A DNA stretch of 64,000 nt. It comes from Allobosea lathyri (GTDB lineage Bacteria; Pseudomonadota; Alphaproteobacteria; Rhizobiales; Beijerinckiaceae). The notes beneath the pieces were generated by a model that saw nothing but the letters and a program-made list of their open reading frames with translations, was not told the origin of the DNA and made no database searches. The DNA is taken from positions 372,001 to 436,000 of the forward strand of contig NZ_FNUY01000004.1 of assembly GCF_900108245.1 (NCBI RefSeq). The letters run 5' to 3'. The first letter of the stretch is position 1. Each line of letters begins with the position of its first letter. Position numbers and translations under genes: made by a program. Shown piece by piece: positions 1 to 8,907 of this stretch.

Positions 1-111
1 GGCGGCATCCATCAGCGTGTCCTTGCCGGCCCCGGAGGGCCCCACGACCAGTACGAGCGCCCCCTCGGAGACGGAGGGCGAAACAGACAATGTTTGGGAG
101 ATGAGTGACAT
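1..111 (-). CDS. phnN: Ribose 1,5-bisphosphate phosphokinase PhnN, N-terminal fragment
   Basis: The first 37 codons of a leftward gene that runs off the window. The translation carries a P-loop, GPSGAGKD, at residues 24-31 after a short leader, the arrangement of PhnN. In the family this kinase phosphorylates ribose 1,5-bisphosphate to PRPP at the end of the carbon-phosphorus lyase pathway for phosphonate use. The neighbouring divergent acetyltransferase belongs to a family commonly found in phn loci, which supports the call. The start codon overlaps that of the neighbour by two bases. Only the N-terminus is visible, so another guanylate-kinase-like P-loop protein is not excluded. Confidence 0.7.
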   Translation of the reverse strand, partial: MSLISQTLSVSPSVSEGALVLVVGPSGAGKDTLMDAA

Positions 112-730
112 GGCCGCGAAGAAGCTTGGAACAGAACCGCTGATCGACCCGACCGCAAAAGTGCGGCAGTCGACACTTGGACGCTACACCGAAATCGGTG
201 CGCGCACCGCCTTCGTCGAGTCGACGCTGGGTGACTACTCCTACGTCGTGAACGATTCCAATGTCATCTATACGACGATCGGAAAATTCTGCTCGATCGC
301 GGCCCATACCCGGATCAACCCCGGCAACCACCCGATGCAGCGGGCGAGCCAGTCGCATTTCACCTATCGTGCCTCGGCCTATTTCGACGATGCGACCGAC
401 GACGATGCCTTCTTCGCCTGGCGGCGTTCGACCCCCGTCATCATCGGCCATGACGTCTGGATCGGCCATGGCGCGATCATCCTGCCGGGCCGCACGATCG
501 GCACCGGCGCTGTGGTAGCGGGCGGCGCGATCGTCACCAAGGATGTCGCGCCCTACACCATCGTCGCCGGCAATCCGGCAAAGCCGATCCGCAGGCGCTT
601 CCCCGAAGCCGTCGCCGAGCGGCTCATGGCGTTGGCATGGTGGGACTGGGAGCACGCCGAGCTGCGTTCGGCACTGGAGGATTTCCGCAGCCTCAGCATC
701 GAGGCCTTCCTCGAAAAGCATGAGCGCTGA
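110..730 (+). CDS. Hexapeptide-repeat acetyltransferase of phosphonate loci (DapH/VatD-like)
   Basis: A 206-residue left-handed beta-helix transferase. Several isoleucine-patch repeats run from about residue 20 to 175, including the [18 protein letters not shown] segment with the His expected at the acetyl-CoA active site, and it closes with the [12 protein letters not shown] signature of xenobiotic-type acetyltransferases. Homologues occur in phosphonate (phn) clusters, where the acceptor is uncertain. Start at 110 is chosen because TTGGGAG lies 9-10 bases upstream; the ATG at 101 is too close to that site. It is head-to-head with phnN. Family is secure, substrate unknown. Confidence 0.82.
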   Translation: MAAKKLGTEPLIDPTAKVRQSTLGRYTEIGARTAFVESTLGDYSYVVNDSNVIYTTIGKFCSIAAHTRINPGNHPMQRASQSHFTYRASAYFDDATDDDAFFAWRRSTPVIIGHDVWIGHGAIILPGRTIGTGAVVAGGAIVTKDVAPYTIVAGNPAKPIRRRFPEAVAERLMALAWWDWEHAELRSALEDFRSLSIEAFLEKHER

Positions 731-861
731 CGGCGCCACGCAGATGGCTGCCAGTCGACATCTTGATCTGGATCAAGCGCTTTGGTGATCACGCGTTAAC
801 CGACCCCCCGTCAATTGCAGGCTTGGCCGATTCTCCGGCTCCGGGCTTGGGGGCCATCATC

Positions 862-2370
862 ATGTCGTCATCGGATCATCTCGCGCAGCGCCTTTCCTTC
901 ATCGGGCTTGGACCCGGCGAGCAGGCGTGTATCCGGGACGTTCAGGATGCGCTGACTGCGGCGCTGCCCGCCGCGCTGGAGACCTTCTACGCGAAATTGA
1001 AGAGTGTCCCTGAAACCCGCCGCTTCTTCAGCGACGATGGGCATGCCGATCGCGCCAAGCAAAAGCAGCTCGGACATTGGCAGCGGATCGCGAGCGGCCG
1101 CTTCGATACCGATTATGTCGACGCGGTCACCGCAGTGGGCCGGGTCCATGCCCGGATCGGGCTCGAACCCCGCTGGTATATCGGCGGCTATGCTTTGTTG
1201 CTTGAAGAGCTGATCGGCAAGGTGCTGGAAGCGCGTTGGCCCCGCGGCCGCTTCGGCGGCCAGATGCCGGGCGCGACCGAGCGCGGCGCCGAGATCGGCG
1301 CCATCATCAAGGCCGCCCTGCTCGATATGGATTATGCCATTTCCGTCTATCTCGAAGCCTCGGAGGCCGCTCGCCTGAAAGCCGAGGCGCAGGCCCGCGC
1401 GATCGAGCAGGCCAAGACGGCCGAACGCGAGAAGGCCGTGGCCTGTGTCAGCGAGGGCATGGCCGCACTTGCCAAAGGCGATCTGACCTTCCGCATGACG
1501 GCCGACATTCCCGCCGAATACGCTGAGATCCGCGACCATTTCAACGACGCGATGGGCCGCCTGCAGGAAATGGTCGCGACCATCAAGACGACATCATCGG
1601 CCATTGCCGCCTCCTCGCGGGAGATCAGCTCGGGCGCCGAAGATCTGTCCTCGCGCACGGAGCAGCAGGCTTCCGCGCTGGAGGAAAGCGCCGCCACGAC
1701 CGAGCAGCTCGCAGCCTCCGTCAAAATGTCCTCGCAGTCCTCGCGCGAGTCGGTCGCGCTCGCCGACGACGCGACTTCGGTCGCCCGGACCGGCGGCACC
1801 ATCGTCAATGACGCCGTCGATGCCATGACGCGCATCGAGGACGCCTCGAAGCGGATTTCCGAGATCACCGGTGTGATCGACGGCATCGCCTTCCAGACCA
1901 ACCTGCTGGCGCTCAACGCCGCGGTCGAGGCGGCGCGCGCCGGCGATGCCGGCCGCAGCTTTGCCGTGGTCGCGGCGGAAGTCCGGGCGCTTGCCCAGCG
2001 CTCGGCGAAAGCCGCCAAGGACATCACGGGCTTGATCGCTTCCTCCGACGCGGAGGTCACCGAAGGCGTCAAGCTCGTCCGGCTGGCCGGCGACACCCTG
2101 GAGAAGATCGTCGAAGCCTCGCTGCGCGTATCCGCCACGGTGAGCGAGATTGCAGCTGCAGCCGGCGAGCAGGCCAATGGCATCGACGAGATGAGCCAGA
2201 CCGTCACCCATATGGACGAGATCACCCAGCACAACGCGACGCTTGCCGAGGAAAGTGCAGCCTCGGCCCGCACGCTGCTGGACCAGACCGAACAGCTCAA
2301 CCGACTCGTCTCCGCCTTCCACACGCAAGAGGACGCCGTTATCATCAGGCCGCAGCGCCGGGCCGCCTGA
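862..2370 (+). CDS. Globin-coupled methyl-accepting chemotaxis protein (HemAT-like)
   Basis: A 502-residue soluble chemoreceptor with no membrane segments. Residues about 10-155 form a protoglobin sensor: [11 protein letters not shown] carries the probable proximal heme ligand His96. A HAMP-like helix pair follows (about 200-245), then a long MCP signalling domain (about 260-490) with the hairpin tip near [19 protein letters not shown]. The family binds heme and signals oxygen to CheA, giving aerotaxis. There is no obvious CheR/CheB-binding pentapeptide at the C-terminus. An in-frame upstream start at 763 would add a low-complexity leader before the globin fold, so the ATG at 862 is preferred. 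No che genes are nearby. Confidence 0.9.
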   Translation: MSSSDHLAQRLSFIGLGPGEQACIRDVQDALTAALPAALETFYAKLKSVPETRRFFSDDGHADRAKQKQLGHWQRIASGRFDTDYVDAVTAVGRVHARIGLEPRWYIGGYALLLEELIGKVLEARWPRGRFGGQMPGATERGAEIGAIIKAALLDMDYAISVYLEASEAARLKAEAQARAIEQAKTAEREKAVACVSEGMAALAKGDLTFRMTADIPAEYAEIRDHFNDAMGRLQEMVATIKTTSSAIAASSREISSGAEDLSSRTEQQASALEESAATTEQLAASVKMSSQSSRESVALADDATSVARTGGTIVNDAVDAMTRIEDASKRISEITGVIDGIAFQTNLLALNAAVEAARAGDAGRSFAVVAAEVRALAQRSAKAAKDITGLIASSDAEVTEGVKLVRLAGDTLEKIVEASLRVSATVSEIAAAAGEQANGIDEMSQTVTHMDEITQHNATLAEESAASARTLLDQTEQLNRLVSAFHTQEDAVIIRPQRRAA

Positions 2371-2376
2371 GCAGCA

Positions 2377-3063
2377 CTAAACCCGCAGGCGCCAGACCGT
2401 GCTGTTCTTGATCTCCGCGTCCTCCAGCGAACGCGTCACCGGAACGGCATAGCTCGCCATCGCGTCGAGACGGTCCTTCGGCAGGTAGCTGCGGCCGGGA
2501 TCGCCGATCAGCACCAGCGCGCCACGTCGGGAAAGCCCGGAGAGCCAGGCGATCACGCGTTCCGCCATGGAGCGCTCATAGCAGACATCGCCGGCGCAGA
2601 TGACATCCCAGCCTTCGTCGCGACCGACGATGTCATCGAGCCTGACGGCAATGGAGACACCGTTCGCAGCCGCATTGATGGCAATCGCCTCGGCCGCGAA
2701 GGCGTCGATATCGCAAGCCTCGACTGAAGCGGCCCCCACCTTGGCGGCCGCGATCGCCACCAGCCCCGATCCGCTGGCGAAATCGAGCACGCGCTGGCCT
2801 GAAACGGTGCCGGGCGCATCCAGCAGATAGCGCGCCAACGCCTGCCCGCCCGCCCAGGCAAAGGCCCAGAATGGCGGCGGCAGGCCGATGATGGCGAGCT
2901 CGTCCTCCGTCTTCTGCCAGAGCTCCGTTGCCTCCTGCGCCACATGCAGGCTGATCTCCGGTGCGTGTGGTACCGGGAGAAGCCGCGTATGCTCGAGAAT
3001 GAAGCCGCGCCGGTCCAGCGCCAAAACCGGCGTGCCCGGCGCGTCGATGCCCGGTGCGCTCAT
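2377..3063 (-). CDS. Class I SAM-dependent methyltransferase, ETF-beta lysine methyltransferase (METTL20) type
   Basis: A 228-residue Rossmann methyltransferase. Motif I is VLDFASGSGLVAIAAA (about 92-107), followed by an acidic residue ending strand 2 (CDID) and motif GDVCYE. The FWAFAWAGGQALARYLL segment just before motif I and the IGDPGRSYLP motif near the C-terminus are typical of METTL20/ETFBKMT homologues, which in alphaproteobacteria methylate lysines of the electron-transfer flavoprotein beta subunit. PrmA-like specificity is the main alternative. The start overlaps the stop of the upstream glycosyltransferase (ATGA), so the two are co-translated although no functional link is evident. 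Confidence 0.75.
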   Translation of the reverse strand: MSAPGIDAPGTPVLALDRRGFILEHTRLLPVPHAPEISLHVAQEATELWQKTEDELAIIGLPPPFWAFAWAGGQALARYLLDAPGTVSGQRVLDFASGSGLVAIAAAKVGAASVEACDIDAFAAEAIAINAAANGVSIAVRLDDIVGRDEGWDVICAGDVCYERSMAERVIAWLSGLSRRGALVLIGDPGRSYLPKDRLDAMASYAVPVTRSLEDAEIKNSTVWRLRV

Positions 3064-4214
3064 GCCACGACATCCGTCGTCGGCGCCCCGAGAAGCCCGC
3101 GATACAAGCCCTTCACCGCGTTCATGACGTCGCGCTCGGTATGGCCGTCGATCAGCCGCGCGCGCGCGCTGGCGCCCATGCGTTCCGCCAGAGCCGGCGA
3201 GCCTGCAAAAACCACCAGCGCCCTGGCGAGCGCGGCAGCGTCATCGGGCGGCACGACCATCCCGTCCTGCCCATCGCGCACGAAACTGCGACAGCCCGGC
3301 ACGTCGGTGGTCAGGATCGGGCGACCGCACGCCGCAGCCTCGAGAATTGTACGCGGAAGCCCCTCGCCCCCGCGAGAGGGCAGGCAGCAGAGATGATGAT
3401 GCCGCCAGACGCCCTCGATATCGCGCGTCGGCCCGGCCCAGTTGATGCCAGGTCGCGCCGCCCACTCCTTCAACGTCGCCTCGGGGATCGCCTTGGGATT
3501 GGACGGATCCGGCGCGCCATGAATCGTAAGCTCGACCCTGGCCCCCTCGCTGCGCGCCAGCCTGACAGCCTCGACGGCAAGATCGACGCCCTTCGACCAG
3601 AGCATGCGGGCCACCAGCGCCACCTTGAACGGCGGGCTTTGCGGCATTGGTTCCGGCATCAGCACGAGCGGATCGACACCGGCCCCACCGACGATGGCGA
3701 CCTTGGCGGCATCCTGCGGATCGAGACCGAGCGTCACCGGATCGTCGGGGTTCTCGAACAGGAAGCGCACGCGGGGTCCATCGATCGCGCCACGCAGCCA
3801 GAGCTTCGTTGCCAGACGCGCAGCCTCCGCGACCACGCCCTGTCTGGCGCCGAGAAAGCCGAGCCCGGTCAGAGCATAAATGCGCCGCTCGACGCCCGCG
3901 AGCCTGCCGGCAAGCCCAGCCAGCGCAATCGGCTTGAGCGCGATGCAATGCAGGATGTCGGGATTCTCGGCCGCGATCAGGCGGCGCAAGGCCTGAACCT
4001 GGGCAAAGAGCGCGCGCGGATCGAGGCTGCGCCGCTCCGCTTCCAGCGCGATCAGGCGTGCGCCGGTGGCCTCGATGATGCGGCGATGCTGCCGTTCGCG
4101 CGCGATGACTGCGACATCGAAATCGAGTTCGCGCGCGGCCCGCGCCATCGGCAGGAAATGCGAGGCGAAGAACCAGTCCTCGGTCGCGACGAAAAGAAGC
4201 TTGGGGCGGCGCAT
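3060..4214 (-). CDS. Glycosyltransferase family 4 (GT-B) protein
   Basis: A 384-residue GT-B enzyme. The N-terminal Rossmann half opens with a strand-loop (KLLFVATEDWFFASHFLPMA). The C-terminal half has the donor-binding pattern of family 4, with VALVARMLWSKGVDLAVEA and the E-x7-E region in SRGGEGLPRTILEAAACGRPIL (about 285-306). Related enzymes add hexoses or amino sugars to lipopolysaccharide or capsular lipids. It is the first gene of a two-gene leftward unit. There is no signal peptide or membrane span, so it is cytoplasmic or membrane-peripheral. Acceptor and sugar cannot be told from sequence. Confidence 0.85.
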   Translation of the reverse strand: MRRPKLLFVATEDWFFASHFLPMARAARELDFDVAVIARERQHRRIIEATGARLIALEAERRSLDPRALFAQVQALRRLIAAENPDILHCIALKPIALAGLAGRLAGVERRIYALTGLGFLGARQGVVAEAARLATKLWLRGAIDGPRVRFLFENPDDPVTLGLDPQDAAKVAIVGGAGVDPLVLMPEPMPQSPPFKVALVARMLWSKGVDLAVEAVRLARSEGARVELTIHGAPDPSNPKAIPEATLKEWAARPGINWAGPTRDIEGVWRHHHLCCLPSRGGEGLPRTILEAAACGRPILTTDVPGCRSFVRDGQDGMVVPPDDAAALARALVVFAGSPALAERMGASARARLIDGHTERDVMNAVKGLYRGLLGAPTTDVVA

Positions 4215-4272
4215 TGCGCCATCAGGCCGATGCGGCGCCGAAGGTCAAGCCATCGACGATGCCGACCAGCGT

Positions 4273-6093
4273 CTAGGGTCGCGCGGCCGACACCGGCAAC
4301 GCCCTTGCAAGAGCGGCAGGAGCATCGACACGGCCCGCGCCGAAGACCGGATCGCGACCCTTCGTGCCGAGATCGACCGCACTGTCCATCAACAGCTTGC
4401 GGATGCCTTCGAGATCGAGATCGGGCCGCTTCTCCAACAACAGGGCCACCAGCCCCGAGACATGCGCGGCCGCGATCGACGTGCCCGACGAAAAAGCGTA
4501 GCGGCCCTGCGGCTCGGCCGCGAGCACGTCGACGCCGGGCGCAGCGACAGCGATATAAGCGCCGCGATTGGCTCCCGGAAAAGCCTTGTCATCCGCATCG
4601 GTGGCGGTGACCGCGATCACATTGGGATCGGCCCCCGGATAAAGCGGCGCAGCGCTCGCCCCACCATTGCCGGCAGCGGCGACCGCAACCATGCCCCGCC
4701 CCTTGGCCCCGGCGAGCGAACGCGACAGCAACCGGTCCTGCGGGCCGGCGAAGCTGAGATTGACGACGCGGGCGCTCTGCTCCGCCGCCCAGTCGAGCGC
4801 TGCGAGAATATGAAAGGTCGTGCCGCTGGCGGACGCAGGCACGGTCCCGCCGGCAAAGGCCCGTGCGGCGAGCAGACGCGACGCCGGTGCGACCCCCTGC
4901 AATTGCGCCTGCGCCATGATCGCCGCCGCCATTGCCGTGCCATGGGCATGCGGTGCGACTTCGCCGCCAAGCGCATCGAAACTGCCGGCAACCACGCCCT
5001 GCAATTCCGGATGAGCGATGTCGGCGCCGGAATCGATCACCGCGACGCGGATTTTCTCGCCCCGAGCCAGCTTGTGCACATCATCGAGATGCAGCTTCTC
5101 CACGATGTATTGCGGCTGCAATTCGCGCTTCGGCGCCACCGGGGCAGGCATTGGTTCAGGCGATGCGATCGTTGATGCCGCAGGCGCGGAGAGCGTCAGG
5201 ACCGGCAGATCGGGCTTCGCCGGAGCGACGTCCGGACTGCGAGGCGCATCCGCCGATTGCACGGGCGCGTCCTGCTGCAGCGAATAGATGTAGTTCGGTT
5301 GCGCGCTGGCGATGTTGCGATCTCCAGCCATCTGCGCGAGCACAATACGGGCGCTGCGGCCGTCATTCAGGCGGGCCCGGATGAGATTGACGCCGGCGAG
5401 TTCGAAGCGCCGGCTCGCGATCAGCGTCGCGCGATGCCGCCGCAACACAATCTCCGCTCGCGCGTTCGGGGCGAGTTCGAACAGGATCTCTTCGGCAACG
5501 AAACGGTTCTCGCTTGCAGGCGGCACGATGACGCGCGGCTGGCGCGGCGCAGGCCCCGCAGCCTGACGGGCCGGGGGAGGAGCGGCGCGCCGCGGCGGCG
5601 CGGCTTCACGCACAGGCGCCGGCCGCCGGGGCCGGCGCAAGGCAGGCTCCTCGTCGTCATAATACTCCTCGACGACGATCGGCCTTCGGACACGGCGCGG
5701 CGGTTCGGGCTCATAGGGATCATAGACCGGCCGGCGCGCAGCCTGGTCGAGCAGGATGCCGCCGATGATGCCGGCGCCGAGACCGATGCCGGCCGGTCCC
5801 CAGCCTCCACCCGGGCGCGGCCGGCTGGGGCGGCCAGACGGCATCTGCGCCGGGGGATACCGACCGCCTGTGGTGGGGCGTGTTGCAGGCACAGTCTGCA
5901 CACGTCCGCTTTGCGGATTTTGCACGCGGCCGAGGGATTCGTTGCGGCCAAAGCCCTGCCCGGCGCCCGACATATTGGTCTGCGCCAGAGCCGGCACCGC
6001 GCCAACCCCGAGCATCAGGGAAAGCCAGCCGCATCCGGCAAGGCGCGCCAGGCGCGACATCGGCAGGGCATCGCGATTTGGACGAACCGGCAT
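4273..6093 (-). CDS. Secreted S8 (subtilisin-like) serine protease with propeptide
   Basis: A 606-residue subtilase. A signal peptide (about 1-38, cleavage after ALA) is followed by a Gly/Pro/Arg-rich region containing a glycine-zipper-like stretch (100-115), then an I9-like prodomain (about 195-275), a Pro/Ala linker and the catalytic domain (about 325-595). The triad is Asp354 (AVIDSGAD), His384 (HAHGTAMAA) and Ser539 (SSGTSIAAAHVSG), with oxyanion Asn476 (AAAGNG). The proline usual after GTSxA is replaced by Ala. The start at 6093 has GGAGG 9-10 bases upstream. It is the last gene of an ECF sigma/anti-sigma operon 67 bp downstream, suggesting that it is an output of, or acts in, that signalling unit. 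Confidence 0.88.
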   Translation of the reverse strand: MPVRPNRDALPMSRLARLAGCGWLSLMLGVGAVPALAQTNMSGAGQGFGRNESLGRVQNPQSGRVQTVPATRPTTGGRYPPAQMPSGRPSRPRPGGGWGPAGIGLGAGIIGGILLDQAARRPVYDPYEPEPPRRVRRPIVVEEYYDDEEPALRRPRRPAPVREAAPPRRAAPPPARQAAGPAPRQPRVIVPPASENRFVAEEILFELAPNARAEIVLRRHRATLIASRRFELAGVNLIRARLNDGRSARIVLAQMAGDRNIASAQPNYIYSLQQDAPVQSADAPRSPDVAPAKPDLPVLTLSAPAASTIASPEPMPAPVAPKRELQPQYIVEKLHLDDVHKLARGEKIRVAVIDSGADIAHPELQGVVAGSFDALGGEVAPHAHGTAMAAAIMAQAQLQGVAPASRLLAARAFAGGTVPASASGTTFHILAALDWAAEQSARVVNLSFAGPQDRLLSRSLAGAKGRGMVAVAAAGNGGASAAPLYPGADPNVIAVTATDADDKAFPGANRGAYIAVAAPGVDVLAAEPQGRYAFSSGTSIAAAHVSGLVALLLEKRPDLDLEGIRKLLMDSAVDLGTKGRDPVFGAGRVDAPAALARALPVSAARP

Positions 6094-6160
6094 CGAGGAG
6101 GCCTCCAGCGACGATCATGATAGCATGCCTTGCTCCCGAAGGAGGTCAGGACCGCAGGTC

Positions 6161-6844
6161 TCAGGGAGCCGGCGCGACGAAGCTGATGATGGCGCCTTCG
6201 GCTTTCATGCGCGCCGCGATCGCATCGACCTGCGCCGTCGTCAGCGAGGCGTCGCCGACCCGGACCTTGAAGAAGCCATTCGCACGCGGCCCATCGACCA
6301 CGGACGCCTCGTAGCGTTTGAAAAATGCCGCGATGTCGCTTGCCTTGGCGTCGGCGGCAAAGCTCAGCATGACATAGCGCTCGGACGGCCTTGTGCCTGG
6401 AGCCGACGCCGTCTCGAAGCTGCCGCCCGTGCCGCGCACGGCAAGTCCTGTCAAGGCGACACCCTGGATCGCGATCAAGACCAGCGCAGCGGCGCTGGCA
6501 TAGGCCAGCCGTCGCGGCGGCTGGGCCGACAACCACCCGCCAAGCCAGGCCATCAGGCCGCCCTTGGCGCGCGTCAGCAAGGGTGCCTCTCGCGGCTCGG
6601 CCTCGATCCTGTCCATCAGCCGGTCGAGCGCGCGGTGAGACGGCGCGCCGAGGCTCTCGTTCAACAGCGTCGTCTCCGCCATGTCCTCGCGGACGATGTC
6701 GAGCCGCATGACAAGCTCGGGATCTCCCGCGAGCGCCTTCTCGATACGGGCCCTGTCGCCAGCCGAGATACGGCCATTGGCGTAGAAGGGCAGCAGTTCC
6801 TCCAGCTCGGTTCGCTTCGGGTCGGTCGCGATATTGTCAGTCAT
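6161..6844 (-). CDS. Membrane anti-sigma factor
   Basis: A 227-residue protein with a cytosolic helical N-terminus (about 1-75, LEELLPFYANGRISAGDRARIE, resembling the anti-sigma fold), one transmembrane helix (about 112-135, LAYASAAALVLIAIQGVALTG) and a periplasmic domain. No HxxxCxxC zinc motif is present, so it is a non-zinc anti-sigma domain. It lies 45 bp downstream of an ECF sigma gene and upstream of a secreted protease, the usual order for a sigma/anti-sigma pair. It should sequester the sigma factor at the membrane until an envelope signal releases it. The identity rests on context plus topology. Confidence 0.78.
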   Translation of the reverse strand: MTDNIATDPKRTELEELLPFYANGRISAGDRARIEKALAGDPELVMRLDIVREDMAETTLLNESLGAPSHRALDRLMDRIEAEPREAPLLTRAKGGLMAWLGGWLSAQPPRRLAYASAAALVLIAIQGVALTGLAVRGTGGSFETASAPGTRPSERYVMLSFAADAKASDIAAFFKRYEASVVDGPRANGFFKVRVGDASLTTAQVDAIAARMKAEGAIISFVAPAP

Positions 6845-6889
6845 GACGCGCCTCCTCCGGCGTTGCCGAGAACTTGAAAGGCTTGTTGC

Positions 6890-7450
6890 TCATGGCCAAC
6901 CCCGATCGATGCCGGCAGCCTTGAGCACGTCTCCCAGCTTCTTGCGGGCATGGAAGAGCCGGGTCTTGACCGTGTTTTCGGGGATGCCGACGATCCGCGC
7001 CACCTCTTCCACCGAGGTTTCATGGTAATAGACGAGATCGATGACCTCGCGATGCTCCAGCGTGAGCTTGGCAAGGCAGGCGCGGATAGCGAGACCCTTG
7101 TCCTGCTTCTGCAGCACGATCTCGGGATCGTCGGCCTCATCCTCGATACTCTCGGCGAAATCATCGTCGAGCCCCGCATCGCGTCGTTTGCGCAGCAGCG
7201 AATAGGCCTTGTTGCGGGCGATGGCGAGCAGCCAGGTCGCGACCGAGGCGCGCGCCTCGAAACGATCTGCCTGGCGCCAGAGATCCATGAAGACATCGCT
7301 GATCACATCCTCCGCCAGCGTTTCGTCGCGGACGAGCCGCAGCACGAAGCGATAGACCCGCACCTGATGCCGCGAGAACAGCACCTTCATCGCGAGCCGG
7401 TCGCCCGAGGCGATCCGCTTGACGAGATCTTCGTCCGATTCCGTATGCAT
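6890..7450 (-). CDS. ECF-family RNA polymerase sigma factor
   Basis: A 186-residue group IV sigma factor. Region 2 (about 10-80) includes DEDLVKRIASGD, AEDVISDVFMDLW and TWLLAIARNKAYSLLRKRR; region 4 (about 120-175) has the helix-turn-helix YHETSVEEVARIVGIPENTVKTRLFHARKKL. A TTG codon at 7459 is an alternative start; the ATG at 7450 is preferred. A candidate self-type ECF promoter lies about 35 bp upstream. Co-transcription with the anti-sigma gene is the standard autoregulatory layout. The stimulus is unknown. Confidence 0.92.
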   Translation of the reverse strand: MHTESDEDLVKRIASGDRLAMKVLFSRHQVRVYRFVLRLVRDETLAEDVISDVFMDLWRQADRFEARASVATWLLAIARNKAYSLLRKRRDAGLDDDFAESIEDEADDPEIVLQKQDKGLAIRACLAKLTLEHREVIDLVYYHETSVEEVARIVGIPENTVKTRLFHARKKLGDVLKAAGIDRGWP

Positions 7451-7484
7451 CGCCCTCAAGGCCCGGCATCCCGGCTCGCAAACA

Positions 7485-7513
7485 TTGGTCGCAGCGAGTC
7501 CGCGAAAGGTTCA
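7485..7513 (-). promoter_or_regulatory. Candidate ECF promoter of the sigma/anti-sigma/protease operon
   Basis: On the minus strand TGAACC (7513-7508) is separated by 17 bases from GACCAA (7490-7485). GAAC-type -35 boxes are characteristic of ECF promoters. The position, about 35 bp before the sigma gene start, fits autoregulation. It is pattern-based only; no second copy was found upstream of another gene here. Confidence 0.42.
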
Positions 7514-7801
7514 ATCGAAAGTGAGATTAGTCCGGCCCGAGGGATTTGCCGATAGGTCATGTACGACGCCGCGCGGTTGCCTCACGGCGAACACTGCAGA
7601 TGGCGACAACTTGGTCAGCGATGGCCAGTCGATGCCTTCCGGCCTTCGGCTGGAAGCGCGGGTCATCCCGACCGGAGCGAAGCGTACAGCCCGGATACAC
7701 GCGACCGTCAGGTGATCGTGATGATCAGATCCGCCACTGATAGACTGGACCCCGCAACAACGGTCGATAGCTGACCGGACGCGCGTCACATCTTATGCGG
7801 G
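7514..7801. other. Non-coding stretch with no recognised gene
   Basis: Part of a roughly 550-bp gap between the sigma gene and a small charged protein. No open frame here has a plausible start, ribosome binding site or recognisable product. A short segment around 7661-7694 (GGTCATCCCGACCGGAGCG) resembles the ends of interspersed palindromic repeats and may be a decayed copy. Otherwise I see nothing in it. Confidence 0.4.
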
Positions 7802-7993
7802 CTACAGCAACGCGCCAGTATCGGCTGCACTCACCTGTCGACGCAGATAGTCGATCAATGCCGGCTGCCAGCGCGCGCGACGGCAAGGCCGGGTCGGCAA
7901 GGCTGCGATTCGCTTCTGTTCTTGGGAAAATTCAGGCGCGACAGATCTCTGCGGCGCCTCAGTCTTACCGACGGCGTGACGCCCGCCTGACAT
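7802..7993 (-). CDS. Possible small protein of unknown function (63 aa)
   Basis: A short basic open frame that starts 8 bases after the stop of the upstream charged-protein gene. Its C-terminal half (QPALIDYLRRQVSAADTGALL) could form a helix. No family was recognised and the frame may be spurious; it is listed only because of its operon-like spacing. Confidence 0.22.
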   Translation of the reverse strand: MSGGRHAVGKTEAPQRSVAPEFSQEQKRIAALPTRPCRRARWQPALIDYLRRQVSAADTGALL

Positions 7994-8001
7994 GCGTTGG
8001 T

Positions 8002-8340
8002 TCAGTCAGGCTGCTTGGTTGCGGCAGCCTTGCGCTTCGGCTTGGCCGCCTTGTCGGTTGCAGCTTTCGTCTTGGCAGCCTTTGCGGCGGCCTTCGCCTC
8101 GACCAGTTCGGCCTTTGCCTGCGCCTGCTCGGCGGCGATGATCGCGGCGGTCTCGGCGTCTGCCGCTTCCTTGGCAAGCCGCTGCGCCCGCAGCCGCGCG
8201 GTCTTCTGCATCATCGCATCGCGGTCGGCCTGCTCGGCCTCCATCGCGCGCGACGCTTCCTGCTTGCGCGCATCGGCCTTGTCGAAAGCAAGTTGGGCCC
8301 GACGCTTGATTTCGTCGGCGGAGAGTCCTCGCGTCGCCAT
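8002..8340 (-). CDS. Small Ala/Lys-rich coiled-coil protein, unknown function
   Basis: A 112-residue, highly charged, almost entirely helical protein: the N-terminus (GLSADEIKRRAQLAFDKAD) is followed by long heptad-like Ala/Glu/Lys runs and a basic AKPKRKAAATKQPD tail that could bind nucleic acid. Similar short proteins accompany cspA/rpsU in Hyphomicrobiales, but no function is established. The composition gives a biased but consistent coding signal. No signal peptide is seen. Confidence 0.62.
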   Translation of the reverse strand: MATRGLSADEIKRRAQLAFDKADARKQEASRAMEAEQADRDAMMQKTARLRAQRLAKEAADAETAAIIAAEQAQAKAELVEAKAAAKAAKTKAATDKAAKPKRKAAATKQPD

Positions 8341-8529
8341 GGCGGCTCGCTCCGGGGTTCAGCGGGAGGCGGGTTCACGTTCCAGGCCGTACGACCTGAA
8401 GCGACCCGACTCCTGAAGGGAGGCGTGTCACGCCGGCCAAGGCTCGTGCCTCGGCCGGAATCGTCGACTGCCGAGCCTCCTGCGGCCAATGGCGCGCGCG
8501 AGAAACCCCGTCAGTATAGGCTTTAGAGC

Positions 8530-8907
8530 TTAGCGACGGCCTTTGCCGGCCGCCCTCATCTGGGCGTATTGAACGGCTTCCAGAAGCACCTTGCGCGGAC
8601 GCTCGGCATCGCGGCGGGCCTGCTCGGCCTTGCGGGCGATTTCGCGCTCGATCTCGGCGAGGCGCTCTTCCTCTTCGAGGCGAGCCCGCTCGATCGCGGC
8701 AAGACGTTCCGCCTCTGCACGGGCGGCGGCCTTTTCGGCCTCGCGGGCGGCGCGCGCCTCGGCAACCGCCTGGCGCTCCGCGCGTCGCTGCTGCATGATC
8801 GGGTCATCCGGACCGGGCCTTGCCTTGAAGCGCTCGAGAAGCGCCTGCTTGGCGGCTGCGGAATTGGCTTGACGATCAGTGAAGCTGCGGTCGGTCGGGT
8901 TCTTCAA
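8530..8907 (-). CDS. DUF6481-like small charged protein
   Basis: A 125-residue protein starting with SFTDRQANSAAAKQALLERFKARPGPDDP, the conserved N-terminal pattern of the DUF6481 family as I recall it, followed by a long Arg/Glu/Ala coiled coil (about 40-110). The family is common in Hyphomicrobiales and its function is unknown. Here it lies downstream of rpsU and cspA in the same direction, a recurrent association that hints at a role in translation or cold adaptation; this is inference only. Confidence 0.68.
   Translation of the reverse strand: MKNPTDRSFTDRQANSAAAKQALLERFKARPGPDDPIMQQRRAERQAVAEARAAREAEKAAARAEAERLAAIERARLEEEERLAEIEREIARKAEQARRDAERPRKVLLEAVQYAQMRAAGKGRR

Noticed and set aside
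3054..4610. A 518-codon rightward open frame across the glycosyltransferase gene
   Set aside because: It is antisense to the glycosyltransferase and protease genes, highly Arg-rich and matches no family; such long antisense frames are usual in high-GC DNA.
7661..7694. A possible family B repeat copy
   Set aside because: Only about 20 bases resemble the ends of such elements; no second arm is present, so at most a decayed remnant.
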